The position numbers and the translations under genes are program-made. A stretch of 64,000 bases of DNA from Staphylococcus pseudoxylosus (GTDB lineage: Bacteria; Bacillota; Bacilli; Staphylococcales; Staphylococcaceae), in the NCBI RefSeq assembly GCF_003697915.1, contig NZ_RCVN01000002.1:1-64000 (forward strand). Direction: 5' to 3'. This document shows, piece by piece, positions 1 to 8,645 of the stretch (position 1 is the stretch's first letter; every line of letters begins with the position of its first letter). The notes under the pieces are model-generated. The model was not told where the DNA came from and made no database searches. It was given only the letters and a program-made list of their open reading frames with translations.

Positions 1-910
1 GAAATGCACTAAATCCTAATCCTTGCTGTACAAATGTATTAGCAACTAGTAAAGCACCTGCCACACCATTCAATAAGAAATTAGATAATGTTGCGCCTGT
101 ATATGCCTTATTGTGAAATAGTTTAAAATCAATTAATGGATTACCTATTTTATTTTCAACTTTTAAGAAAATAATTGTCGAAAGTATAAAAATGATTATA
201 AGTCCTAAAATAATTGGTGAGAATAATCCCAAGGCACCACTTTGTGTAATAACAATATTGATACTTAACATCATAATTACAAATAAAATCAAACCAGCAT
301 AATCAAAGCGTTTATTATTAGTTATTGGTGACTTCGTTTCAGGAGTCCCTTTGATTAAATACATTGATAGTAAAGCAATAAGTATAGATAAAATAAAAAT
401 CCAACGCCAACCAATAAATGTTGAGACCATCCCGCCAAACAGTGATGCTAAACCTGAACCGCCCCATGACCCTATTGACCAATAACTCAATGCACGTTGT
501 CTGTCTTTACCATCAAAATATGCTTTCATAATTGCTAGGGTTGAGGGCATAATAGCTGCTGCTGACAATCCCTGAATTACCCTACCAATAATTAATAATA
601 TTGGTAAGTTACTAATGATAATTAATAATGATCCTATAATGCTTAACCATAAACCGATATAAGTAATCTTTACACGCCCCACCTTATCAGCTAGACTTCC
701 AGCACCAACAACAAACATACCAGAGAACAGTGCGGTAATACTCACTGCGATACTGATTGTTCCAATACTACTATGAAACGATTGTTGCAACGTAGGTACA
801 ACATTTAATAAAGATTGTGCAAATAACCAAAAAGTCACAACACCTAACACGATACCTAAAATCAGTTTATTGTCACCTTTATATGTTTGCGCATTTCCCT
901 TTTGAGTCAT
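1..910 (-). CDS. norB: NorB-type MFS multidrug efflux transporter, C-terminus cut by window edge
   Basis: This is a proton-coupled drug exporter of the 14-helix DHA2 family, related to staphylococcal NorB (quinolones and other drugs). The 303 visible residues begin MTQKGNAQTYKGDNKLILG and contain the family loop GSLADKVGR between helices 2 and 3, the WSIGSWGGSG stretch and many membrane helices. About 160 C-terminal residues lie beyond the edge. The ATG at 908-910 follows AGGAGG at 8 bases. Similarity to NorB through the N-terminal half is recalled, not computed; NorC or another paralogue is possible. Confidence 0.8.
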   Translation of the reverse strand, partial: MTQKGNAQTYKGDNKLILGIVLGVVTFWLFAQSLLNVVPTLQQSFHSSIGTISIAVSITALFSGMFVVGAGSLADKVGRVKITYIGLWLSIIGSLLIIISNLPILLIIGRVIQGLSAAAIMPSTLAIMKAYFDGKDRQRALSYWSIGSWGGSGLASLFGGMVSTFIGWRWIFILSILIALLSMYLIKGTPETKSPITNNKRFDYAGLILFVIMMLSINIVITQSGALGLFSPIILGLIIIFILSTIIFLKVENKIGNPLIDFKLFHNKAYTGATLSNFLLNGVAGALLVANTFVQQGLGFSAF

Positions 911-971
911 TTTATGTTCCTCCTATTTTTTAATTTACAAATGACAAACAGGGAAGATAAGCTCAATTGTG

Positions 972-990
972 AGATGTTTATAAAACATCT
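972..990. promoter_or_regulatory. Perfect 8-3-8 inverted repeat upstream of norB-like gene
   Basis: The repeat reads AGATGTTT-ATA-AAACATCT, 62 bases from the start codon of the exporter. Its position suits an operator for a repressor of the pump. No cognate regulator can be named; the neighbouring AraC-type gene is one candidate. Confidence 0.4.
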
Positions 991-1108
991 TCCATCAATG
1001 ATACTTGCTATCCTCTCTCAAAAAAGATTGTAGCGCGCTCATTTTCTTCTTAATATAGATTATTTGCTATTTTTATATTCTTTTTATAATGACTTTCTGT
1101 TCTTTTTT

Positions 1109-1147
1109 AGTAATGACAAAAAAAGAACTCTATTTTTTGTCATTACT
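1109..1147. repeat. Long inverted repeat with 15-base perfect arms
   Basis: The arms AGTAATGACAAAAAA (1109-1123) and its exact complement (1133-1147) flank a 9-base loop. It lies downstream of the regulator terminator and upstream of the norB-like promoter. It is A/T rich with no clear T tract after it on either strand, so it could be a regulatory dyad or a second weak terminator. Confidence 0.5.
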
Positions 1148-1192
1148 CCCAAACTTTACAATAACCACAATACCCGTAATTATTATTCACTC

Positions 1193-1240
1193 AAAAAAGC
1201 TAATCTAGGGCATTTGAAGTTCAATTCCCCTAGGTTAGCT
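1193..1240 (-). terminator. Rho-independent terminator overlapping the stop codon of the AraC-type gene
   Basis: On the minus strand the arms AGCTAACCTAGGG and CCCTAGATTAGCT (one G.U pair) are followed by six T. The left arm starts inside the last codons of the regulator gene and includes its TAG stop. Confidence 0.8.
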
Positions 1241-3533
1241 CCTCAGCTTCTTCATTATAATATTTTCTAAATTCAATAATATGTAGCGCGTTAGTCAGTA
1301 ATTTCAAATGGTATGTAATTGTATTTGTGACTATGATTTCACTAATATTTAATTTTGGATAATTAACTCGATTTACGTAATCAATCGTTTCTTTATCCAT
1401 ACCATAGCGTGTATTATATTGTTGCCATACTTTATATAACGCACCATGATTCTTGTCTAAAGTGTAATGTTTAATTTTATACATACCAGGTAAAGCATTT
1501 GTAATATTGAACTGATATTCATTATAGTTAATATCATTTGATGAATCATTCATCGTGAAATATGGATTATAATGTTCTGCATTCCATAAAACTACTTGAA
1601 AATGATTAAAATCACCTATAACCATACAGTTTTCGTTTTTATATAAAATGCGCTCAGAGAGCCTTGAAAACATTGTACTTGTAAAAAAGGCGGGTCTCTT
1701 ACCACCAAATTGATGATATAAATCGATACCATTCAACTGAGCAATAGTTTCTTTCTGACAGTGTTGTTGATGTATCTCAAAATTCAACCAATACCCTATA
1801 GAACGAATGTCCTCATTCATTTCCACAAGTTGTTCAAAAATAATACCAGCTCGAAAATACGCGCCATTTGTATAATTTGTATTCCCTGTTAATGTATTCC
1901 ACTTTAACAAAGTGAATGGGATGCAATAATCTTTCAAACCTAACCAATGCTTAATTTGCTTCAATTTTAATTTAATATGTTTTTTAGTTTGGATATATTG
2001 ATTATCGTCAATTGATTTAAAATTAATCATATCATTTTGATTTGCACTAAAACTGATACTATCAATTTCATTTCGATGATGATCTAAAATGTACTTAGCT
2101 GCAGTTGCTTGCTTTTCTGAATCAATGCTCGTATTCATTATTATTTTGATATGGGGAAAATAATTTTTAAACAATCTCAAAAGAGACTGAAATAATTGTT
2201 CATCATTAGTACCAATATAAACTATTAAATTAAATGTTTTTCTCTCCATTAATGTGTTATATATGTGTTCTAATAAATAAGTCATTTCTTGATAATATAC
2301 TTTAAAATTTACTCTTGTCTTAGGTGGATTGATTTCTATCCCTAAACCTATTTGATGTTCAATTAGAAAATCCAAGCATTCATCTAACTTCATATATGGG
2401 TGAATATTTGGTATTTCTTCATCACTTTCAATCCATTTATGTTCTACAAATCCCTCTTTGATTGGATCTTTGATTAACACATGATTGACACCAATATTAT
2501 TTTTAACTTCTAGCAATTGTCTTCTAAACCTTTTGATGAGTAATACTTCTAAATTCCCGATTTGTATGACATGACCATATGGTAACAGCTTTCGCTTTGT
2601 TTCTTTGAGTCTAATATCTATTCTTTTTTGAGCCTCAGGTGACTGTAGTAACATCTCATCTGTTTGATAAATATATAATGATAAATAATGTAAATATCTT
2701 TGATAAATAACTTCTTTTTGTTCTTTATTGATAGTTTCCACTAATTCTATATTTTTATATTTTTCTCTAAATTGAGAAGGCGTTAATTTCATATGTGCTT
2801 TAAAATGTTTTAATAAAGTGTTCGAATTACTGAACCCATGTTTCACAGCAATTTGTGTAATTGAGTTATCTGTCATAACTAAATCTTTCTTACAATGTTT
2901 CAGCCTTATATGTATGATATATTGACTGAATCCCATACCAACTTGTTGTGTGAATAATTTAGATAAATAAGTGGTACTGAGATGTACCATATTGGCTACT
3001 TCATTGAGCGAAATACTATTACTATAATTATTTTCTATATAATTGCATACAAATGCCACACGATTATCCTCTACACTTTTTCTATAAAACTCATTGCGTT
3101 TTGTAGGTAAAAACCGTGCAATAATAAACATTAATTCTATCAATTGTTGTTCTATGTACAAACGATAAAACTCACCTTTTCTGATATAAACAATCCCGAT
3201 TTTAGCTACAATATTTACAATTTGTTTATATATTGCATTTTGTATGTGTGCTTTATCCAATATATAAAATTTATCGCTAAAGTCAGTTAAGTACTGTTTC
3301 AAATAATTTTCTGTTAAATGAAGCAAGATACATAACGTGTCTTCGTCTTTATGATACCTATAAGGTTCTTGATGGTTAATAATGAAAACATCACCTTCAT
3401 TGAACTCATAAGATTCATTAAATTTCCAAACTGACATATCGTTATTTAATATTAAACCAATTCGCAATCCTTGATTAATTTGGCTACTATCATTAGTTGC
3501 TTTCATTAAATCTATACTATAAAAAGTTTCCAT
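1230..3533 (-). CDS. Large AraC-family regulator of the Rbf/Rsp type
   Basis: This is a 767-residue transcription factor. Residues 1-100 resemble a cupin-like sensor region. Residues about 158-261 form the double helix-turn-helix of AraC/XylS proteins (SLNEVANMVHLSTTYLSKLF, then SITQIAVKHGFSNSNTLLKHF). A long C-terminal region of about 500 residues recalls the barrel-like domain of staphylococcal Rbf and Rsp, which control biofilm and surface genes. The ATG at 3531-3533 follows GAGGTG. Which orthologue it is, and whether it controls the adjacent pump, cannot be settled here. Confidence 0.8.
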   Translation of the reverse strand: METFYSIDLMKATNDSSQINQGLRIGLILNNDMSVWKFNESYEFNEGDVFIINHQEPYRYHKDEDTLCILLHLTENYLKQYLTDFSDKFYILDKAHIQNAIYKQIVNIVAKIGIVYIRKGEFYRLYIEQQLIELMFIIARFLPTKRNEFYRKSVEDNRVAFVCNYIENNYSNSISLNEVANMVHLSTTYLSKLFTQQVGMGFSQYIIHIRLKHCKKDLVMTDNSITQIAVKHGFSNSNTLLKHFKAHMKLTPSQFREKYKNIELVETINKEQKEVIYQRYLHYLSLYIYQTDEMLLQSPEAQKRIDIRLKETKRKLLPYGHVIQIGNLEVLLIKRFRRQLLEVKNNIGVNHVLIKDPIKEGFVEHKWIESDEEIPNIHPYMKLDECLDFLIEHQIGLGIEINPPKTRVNFKVYYQEMTYLLEHIYNTLMERKTFNLIVYIGTNDEQLFQSLLRLFKNYFPHIKIIMNTSIDSEKQATAAKYILDHHRNEIDSISFSANQNDMINFKSIDDNQYIQTKKHIKLKLKQIKHWLGLKDYCIPFTLLKWNTLTGNTNYTNGAYFRAGIIFEQLVEMNEDIRSIGYWLNFEIHQQHCQKETIAQLNGIDLYHQFGGKRPAFFTSTMFSRLSERILYKNENCMVIGDFNHFQVVLWNAEHYNPYFTMNDSSNDINYNEYQFNITNALPGMYKIKHYTLDKNHGALYKVWQQYNTRYGMDKETIDYVNRVNYPKLNISEIIVTNTITYHLKLLTNALHIIEFRKYYNEEAEELT

Positions 3534-3832
3534 AATTCACCTCTTTATAATTTATTATTTTAAAGAAATATCCCCAATAATCTATAAATTCTAGAATTTG
3601 TTCTTTTTTTGACAAAAAGATAGTAGAACAGAAAGCTCATTGATTCAAAGCAATTTCGTCATGCCTTACTATCAAAGATAAATAGTCGTGAAACATGTTT
3701 GATAGCAGCGCCTTTCAAACCTATTCATCCGTAGAAATCATCCCTCTCTAAATCTATAAAAAATAGCCATGATGCAATCTATTGTCATAGATTTCTCATG
3801 GCTATTCTCAGTCTGTGTTCATTTACAAGTAT
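3534..3832. other. Intergenic region upstream of the AraC-type gene
   Basis: It holds the promoter side of the regulator gene and the terminator of farE. CTATCAAA and TTTGATAG near 3669-3704 form a spaced 8-base inverted repeat of unknown meaning. I see no gene. Confidence 0.5.
3756..3806 (-). terminator. Terminator of farE
   Basis: On the minus strand AATAGCCATGA pairs with TCATGGCTATT, with an inner AATCTA/TAGATT helix, and is followed by a T run. It sits 27 bases past the farE stop. Confidence 0.8.
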
Positions 3833-6004
3833 TTACTTTTTATCTGATTTATCTATTTCATCTTTTAACCCATGTCCTTCTATATCGACACTTGGCAAGA
3901 TTCTGTTTAACCAAGCAGGCATATACCATGACGCTTTACCGAATAATTTAGTTAATGCTGGTACTAATATTAAACGGACGATAACTGCATCAAAGAGTAC
4001 ACCAAATGCGAGTGCTAATCCCATCGATTTAATCATCACATCGTCTTGGAAGACAAAGGCAATAAAGACACTAAACATGATTAATGCAGCCGCAACAATC
4101 ACTGGACCACTTTCTTTAATACCTACTTTTATAGCACGTTCATTATCATGTGTTACTGTATATTCTTCATGAATACGCGACATTAAGAATACTTCATAAT
4201 CCATTGCCAAACCAAACAACAGTCCTATAGTGATAACGGGTAAGAATGCAAGCAATGGACCAGTGGTATCGACACCAAACAATCCAGACATTACACCTTC
4301 TTGCATAACTACTGTTGTAAATCCAAGTGCTGCCATTAAGGATAATACAAAACCAAGTACTGCTTTTAAAGGTATAATAATCGAACGGAACACGACCATT
4401 AATAATATAAAGGCTAGTGCCACAATTACGCCCGCAAACAATGGAATTGCCTCATTTAATTTTTGAGACATATCTATATTAATAACACTTTGGCCTGAAA
4501 CTTCTGTATTGAAGTCATATTCATCTTTAGCCTTATCATTGTAATCCCTTAAATCATGAACCAATGTATTTGTTGATTCTGCGTTCGGTCCTTTTTCAGG
4601 TATAACTGCGATCATCGCATAGTCTTTACTCTCACTTAGTTGTGGCGCTGTAACTACATCAACATTATCCATATCGTTAATGTCTTGACGCATAGCTTTC
4701 AAGTCATTCTGTAAAGCTTGAGGATTATCCTTTTGATCTTTAACATTTACTAACATTGCAATTTGACCATTAAATCCTTCGCCAAATTTATCCGAGATAA
4801 TATCATATGCTTTTTTCTGCGTGGAATCTGCAGTCTTCATACCATCATCTGGGATACCTAAACGCATATCTTTTACAGGTATAGCAACCAATATTAAAAT
4901 AATTAAACCAACCAATATAGCTAATAATGGTTTTCCTACAACAAATTTTGACCATCCCGTGTCGTTATCATTTTTAAATTCTGATTTCGTTCTTTTAGGT
5001 TTAATTTGTTTATGGAATATACTAATTAATGCTGGTAATAGCGTAAGTGCACTTACCACTGCTACAAATACACTGATTGCCGAAGCAAATCCCATAACAG
5101 CTAAGAAATCTATTCCCACAAGAGATAGACCACATACTGCAATAATTACTGTGACACCAGCGAATATCACTGCACTACCTGCAGTACCTACCGCTAATCC
5201 AATTGCTTTAATATGGTTCGTTTCTGTCTTCATTATTTGTCTGTATCTAAATAATATAAATAATGCATAATCTATTCCAACTGCTAAACCAATCATAACT
5301 GCTAAAGTCAAAGTAACATTAGGAATATCGAATGCATATGTAAGTAATGAAATCACACCTACACCTGTACCTAATCCAAGTAATGCACTGATGATTGGTA
5401 AACCTGCAGCAATAACTGAACCAAACGTAATTAACAGTACGACAAATGCTACAATGACACCTATTATCTCAGAAGCGCCACCAATTTCTGTAGACTCCAT
5501 ACCTGTACCCATTAATTCAACCTGCACATTATGATCTTCTTTAATTTCATCTACTTTTTCTTTGATATTATCTTTGGAGCTTGATTTTAGTGATGTTGTC
5601 TTAACATCGTAATTCACATCTGCAAACGCAGTTGTTTTATCTTTACTAATCTGTTTACTATCATATGGATCTGAAACAGTTTTGATATCTTTATCGTCAT
5701 CTTTGATATCTTTCAAAGCCTTTTTGATATCTTTTGTCACATCAGGTTTAACGATGCCTTCTTTTGCATCGCTTTTTAATACAACTCTTATTTGAGCTTT
5801 TTCACTATCTTGACCAAATTCATCTTCAATTTTCTTGTTAGTATCGAGTGATTGTAAGCCATTCATTGTAATGTCATTATCGAACTTCGGCGCACTTATT
5901 GTAAGGGGAATAATAATAGCCGCAAGCAAAATTACCCATGCAACAACACTCCACCATTTATGCTTAGCTACAAACGATCCTACTCTATATAAAAACTTTG
6001 CCAA
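3833..6004 (-). CDS. farE: FarE-like MMPL/RND fatty-acid efflux transporter
   Basis: This is a proton-driven membrane exporter of the MmpL branch of the RND superfamily. In S. aureus the orthologue FarE exports antimicrobial unsaturated fatty acids. The two halves each have an outside porter loop and a helix bundle, and both proton-relay Asp-Tyr pairs are present (VGIDYAL and AMDYEVF). I start it at the TTG at 6002-6004 (LAKFLYRVG...), 7 bases after AGGAGG; the longer frame to 6028 would place that site inside the gene. It diverges from farR and ends with a clear terminator. Function rests on recalled orthology and identical gene order farE-farR-rocA. Confidence 0.87.
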   Translation of the reverse strand: MAKFLYRVGSFVAKHKWWSVVAWVILLAAIIIPLTISAPKFDNDITMNGLQSLDTNKKIEDEFGQDSEKAQIRVVLKSDAKEGIVKPDVTKDIKKALKDIKDDDKDIKTVSDPYDSKQISKDKTTAFADVNYDVKTTSLKSSSKDNIKEKVDEIKEDHNVQVELMGTGMESTEIGGASEIIGVIVAFVVLLITFGSVIAAGLPIISALLGLGTGVGVISLLTYAFDIPNVTLTLAVMIGLAVGIDYALFILFRYRQIMKTETNHIKAIGLAVGTAGSAVIFAGVTVIIAVCGLSLVGIDFLAVMGFASAISVFVAVVSALTLLPALISIFHKQIKPKRTKSEFKNDNDTGWSKFVVGKPLLAILVGLIILILVAIPVKDMRLGIPDDGMKTADSTQKKAYDIISDKFGEGFNGQIAMLVNVKDQKDNPQALQNDLKAMRQDINDMDNVDVVTAPQLSESKDYAMIAVIPEKGPNAESTNTLVHDLRDYNDKAKDEYDFNTEVSGQSVINIDMSQKLNEAIPLFAGVIVALAFILLMVVFRSIIIPLKAVLGFVLSLMAALGFTTVVMQEGVMSGLFGVDTTGPLLAFLPVITIGLLFGLAMDYEVFLMSRIHEEYTVTHDNERAIKVGIKESGPVIVAAALIMFSVFIAFVFQDDVMIKSMGLALAFGVLFDAVIVRLILVPALTKLFGKASWYMPAWLNRILPSVDIEGHGLKDEIDKSDKK

Positions 6005-6033
6005 ACTATTGCCTCCTAATTTAATCAACGTTA

Positions 6034-6131
6034 TAGTTTAAATATATACTGTAGATTATTTCTATCCACATATTAAATGCTTTACCCTTTTATTAAAAGA
6101 ATTAATTATTAGAATTTGTATATTTAAACTA
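6034..6131. promoter_or_regulatory. Candidate FarR operators between farE and farR
   Basis: TAGTTTA (6034-6040) and TAGATTA (6052-6058) lie in the same direction, and TAAACTA, the complement of TAGTTTA, is at 6125-6131. All fit TAGWTTA, which I recall as the FarR recognition motif in S. aureus. The outer two form a larger dyad, TAGTTTAAATATA with TATATTTAAACTA. The left pair overlaps the farE promoter region and the right one abuts the farR ribosome site. Confidence 0.6.
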
Positions 6132-6151
6132 CAAATAAGGAGAAATGTATA

Positions 6152-6703
6152 TTGAACACAAAAGATTTACGTGTTATTAAAACTAAACGTGCACTCTCGC
6201 AAAGTTTCTATGAATTGCTTGAAAAACAAACTTTCTCAACTATTACAGTGAATCAAATATGCGAAAAAGCATTAGTACATCGTACAACATTTTATAAACA
6301 TTTTTATGATAAATACGACCTTTTGATTTACTTAATCAAGTTCGTAACAAAAGATTACTTTTCAATCGATTTAAAAGAACGTATCAATGCACCCTTTTCC
6401 GTAATAGATAGAACTAGTGATGTAATTGAATTGCAACGTATCAAGGATAAACAAGAACATGACAAAGAGTTTGAACGTACGATATCAAATCATTTTATCA
6501 GTGTTTTACAAAATGATATTAAAGAAAATGAGCACCGTATTTCAGTAGATTCTGACATTCCTGCAGAACTTATATTTTATGTTTATGGTGCGAGCCTGTT
6601 TGGATTTACAGAGTGGATTAGAGAACAATGTATCGAACTGCCCCCTGCTGAACTAGACAAGTATTTCAGAAAACTCATTAACATCCAAGTCATAGATGAA
6701 TAA
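6152..6703 (+). CDS. farR: TetR-family regulator FarR
   Basis: This 183-residue regulator is divergent from farE. Residues about 8-58 form a TetR-type helix-turn-helix (TITVNQICEKALVHRTTFYKHFYDKYDLL). The rest is a helical ligand domain. In S. aureus FarR senses fatty acids and controls farE and itself. The start is TTG at 6152, 9 bases after AAGGAG. The candidate operators lie in the 147-base gap between the two genes. Confidence 0.87.
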   Translation: MNTKDLRVIKTKRALSQSFYELLEKQTFSTITVNQICEKALVHRTTFYKHFYDKYDLLIYLIKFVTKDYFSIDLKERINAPFSVIDRTSDVIELQRIKDKQEHDKEFERTISNHFISVLQNDIKENEHRISVDSDIPAELIFYVYGASLFGFTEWIREQCIELPPAELDKYFRKLINIQVIDE

Positions 6704-6757
6704 AAAAAGAAGCGGCGTACACAATCCATTTTGATTGCGTATGCTCGCTCCTTTTAA
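6704..6757. terminator. Bidirectional terminator between farR and rocA
   Basis: An imperfect hairpin (GCGGCGTACACAATC with GATTGCGTATGCTCGC) is flanked by an A run on the left and TTTT on the right, serving the two convergent genes. Confidence 0.75.
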
Positions 6758-6766
6758 TCATTTATT

Positions 6767-8311
6767 TTAGAACATTTCTGAAACAACTTTTTGCTCTAAG
6801 AAGTTTAATAAGTAGTCTGGGCTACCTGTTTTAGCGTCTGTACCTGACATTTTGAAGCCACCAAATGGATGATAGCCTACAACTGCTGCAGTACAACCGC
6901 GGTTAAGGTATAGATTACCTACATCATAAGACGTTACAGCTTCAATCCAGTTTTCACGATTATTTGTAATCACTGCACCTGTTAAACCATAATCAGTATC
7001 ATTAGCAATTTCTAATAATTCTTCAAAGTCTTTACCTTTAACAAATCCTACAACCGGACCAAAGATTTCTTCTTGCATAATTTGGTCGCTTGATTTAAGG
7101 CCAGAAATAATTGTTGGCTCAATGAAGTAACCAGTAGAATCGTCTGTGCCTCCACCTTGTTCTAACTTACCTTCTTTACTGCCAATTTCAATATAGTTCT
7201 TGATTTTATCAAATTGTTTTTGATTAATAACAGGACCCATATATGTGTTGTTTTCAGTGTTACCTAACGTTAAATTCTTAGTTAAAGCTACTGCTTTTTC
7301 TAACACTTCATCGTATACGTCTTTGTGTACGATGGCACGAGAACATGCAGAACATTTTTGTCCTGAGAAGCCAAATGCAGAAGTCACAATAGACTCTGCA
7401 GCTAAATCTGTATCGATGTTTTTATCAACAACAATCGCATCTTTACCGCCCATTTCAGCAATAACACGTTTTAAGAATTGTTGACCATCTTGCACTTTTG
7501 CAGCTCTTTCAAAGATTCTTGTACCGGTAGCACGAGAACCTGTAAATGTTACAAAGTGTGTGTGTACACTATCTACAAGATAATCACCGATTTCTTTTGG
7601 ATCACCTGGAACAAAGTTAACAACACCTTTAGGTAGTCCCGCTTCTTCCAAAATTTCCATTAATTTATAAGCAGTTAATGGTGTATCTTCGGCAGGCTTT
7701 AGAAGAACTGTGTTACCAGCAACTACTGGTGCTAATGTTGTTCCAGCCATGATTGCGAATGGGAAATTCCATGGTGGGATTGTTACACCTGTACCGATAG
7801 GTTTGTAGAAATATTTATTATGTTCCCCTTCTCTATCTAATACTGGTTTACCATCTGCAAGCTCCATCATTGATCTTGCATAGTATTCAATGAAGTCAAT
7901 ACCTTCTGCAGCGTCACCGACAGCCTCATCCCATGGCTTACCTGCTTCATAAACCATAACAGCTGAGATTTCTTCTTTACGACGTCTAATAATCGCTGCA
8001 ACTCTAATTAAAAATTCTGCACGGTCTTTGTGAGACCATCTCTTCCAAGATTTATACGCTTCATTAGCTGCATCAAATGCATCATCTACATCTTTTTGCG
8101 TTGCTTTTGAAACTTCAGCAATAACTTCAGAAGTATTAGCCGGATTGATAGACTGATACGTATCTTTTGTGAATTTCTCTTCCCCGTTAATAACTAAAGG
8201 AATTTTTTGATTTAATTCACCTTTAACTTTCTCTAAAGCTTTTTTGAATGACTCGACATTTTTACTATCTGTAAAATCAATGCCTGGTTCGTTGTGATAA
8301 TTGACTACCAT
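6767..8311 (-). CDS. rocA: 1-pyrroline-5-carboxylate dehydrogenase
   Basis: It oxidises glutamate semialdehyde/pyrroline-5-carboxylate to glutamate with NAD+, the last step of proline and arginine breakdown, in the cytoplasm. The 514 residues match the family length. The NAD fold contains FTGSRATG (256-263). The general base is E286 (AEMGGK) and the nucleophile C320 (GQKCSAC). I start at ATG 8309-8311 ([10 protein letters not shown]), 6 bases after GGGGGT; a longer frame starting MGGRK would place that site in the coding region. Two cre boxes lie upstream, in line with the known CcpA repression of this gene. Confidence 0.95.
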   Translation of the reverse strand: MVVNYHNEPGIDFTDSKNVESFKKALEKVKGELNQKIPLVINGEEKFTKDTYQSINPANTSEVIAEVSKATQKDVDDAFDAANEAYKSWKRWSHKDRAEFLIRVAAIIRRRKEEISAVMVYEAGKPWDEAVGDAAEGIDFIEYYARSMMELADGKPVLDREGEHNKYFYKPIGTGVTIPPWNFPFAIMAGTTLAPVVAGNTVLLKPAEDTPLTAYKLMEILEEAGLPKGVVNFVPGDPKEIGDYLVDSVHTHFVTFTGSRATGTRIFERAAKVQDGQQFLKRVIAEMGGKDAIVVDKNIDTDLAAESIVTSAFGFSGQKCSACSRAIVHKDVYDEVLEKAVALTKNLTLGNTENNTYMGPVINQKQFDKIKNYIEIGSKEGKLEQGGGTDDSTGYFIEPTIISGLKSSDQIMQEEIFGPVVGFVKGKDFEELLEIANDTDYGLTGAVITNNRENWIEAVTSYDVGNLYLNRGCTAAVVGYHPFGGFKMSGTDAKTGSPDYLLNFLEQKVVSEMF

Positions 8312-8351
8312 TTTTCTACCCCCCATGTAAGTTTGTAAATAGAAAACTAAA

Positions 8352-8365
8352 TGGAAATGTTTCCA
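8352..8365. promoter_or_regulatory. cre-like box 1 upstream of rocA
   Basis: TGGAAATGTTTCCA is a perfect palindrome apart from its centre and differs from the cre consensus TGNAANCGNTNNCA only at the central C. It lies about 40 bases from the rocA start. Confidence 0.55.
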
Positions 8366-8400
8366 TTCTTATTGCTATTGTATAGATATCAAACAATAAT

Positions 8401-8414
8401 TGCAATCGCTTACA
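8401..8414. promoter_or_regulatory. cre box 2 upstream of rocA
   Basis: TGCAATCGCTTACA fits the CcpA-binding consensus TGNAANCGNTNNCA completely. It is 90 bases upstream of the rocA start, within or near the promoter, as expected for carbon catabolite repression. Confidence 0.7.
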
Positions 8415-8645
8415 AAATTTTTTATTAAAATAAATGGCATTGAACTCATTTCATCCATTACGTTGATATTTGAAATTTTATTCAATCACATTTATTATTA
8501 CCTCCATAAATATATAATATATAAATTTAATAATTTGTAATCTAAACTTTACATTTAGACTAAATTCAATATGTTAGGATGAAAATTCACAAATAATTAT
8601 ATTTATTTTAAAAATATAAAAAGAACAATCGAGAGGTAAGCTATA

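Larger units (their letters stand above)
911..1229. other. Intergenic region between norB-like gene and AraC-type regulator
   Basis: This 319-base stretch carries the norB-like promoter (reading left), two inverted repeats (972-990 and 1109-1147) and the terminator of the regulator gene. I see no convincing gene in it. A 68-codon plus-strand frame at 1064-1270 runs through the repeats and into the regulator gene, with no good ribosome site. Confidence 0.6.
8312..8645. other. Divergent intergenic region of rocA and the acyltransferase gene
   Basis: This 334-base A/T-rich region holds the rocA leader with two cre boxes and the promoter of the acyltransferase. I see no further gene. Confidence 0.6.

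Noticed and set aside
1064..1270. Short plus-strand frame between the norB-like gene and the AraC-type gene
   Set aside because: It crosses the inverted repeat and the terminator and overlaps the regulator gene end; the translation has no family features.
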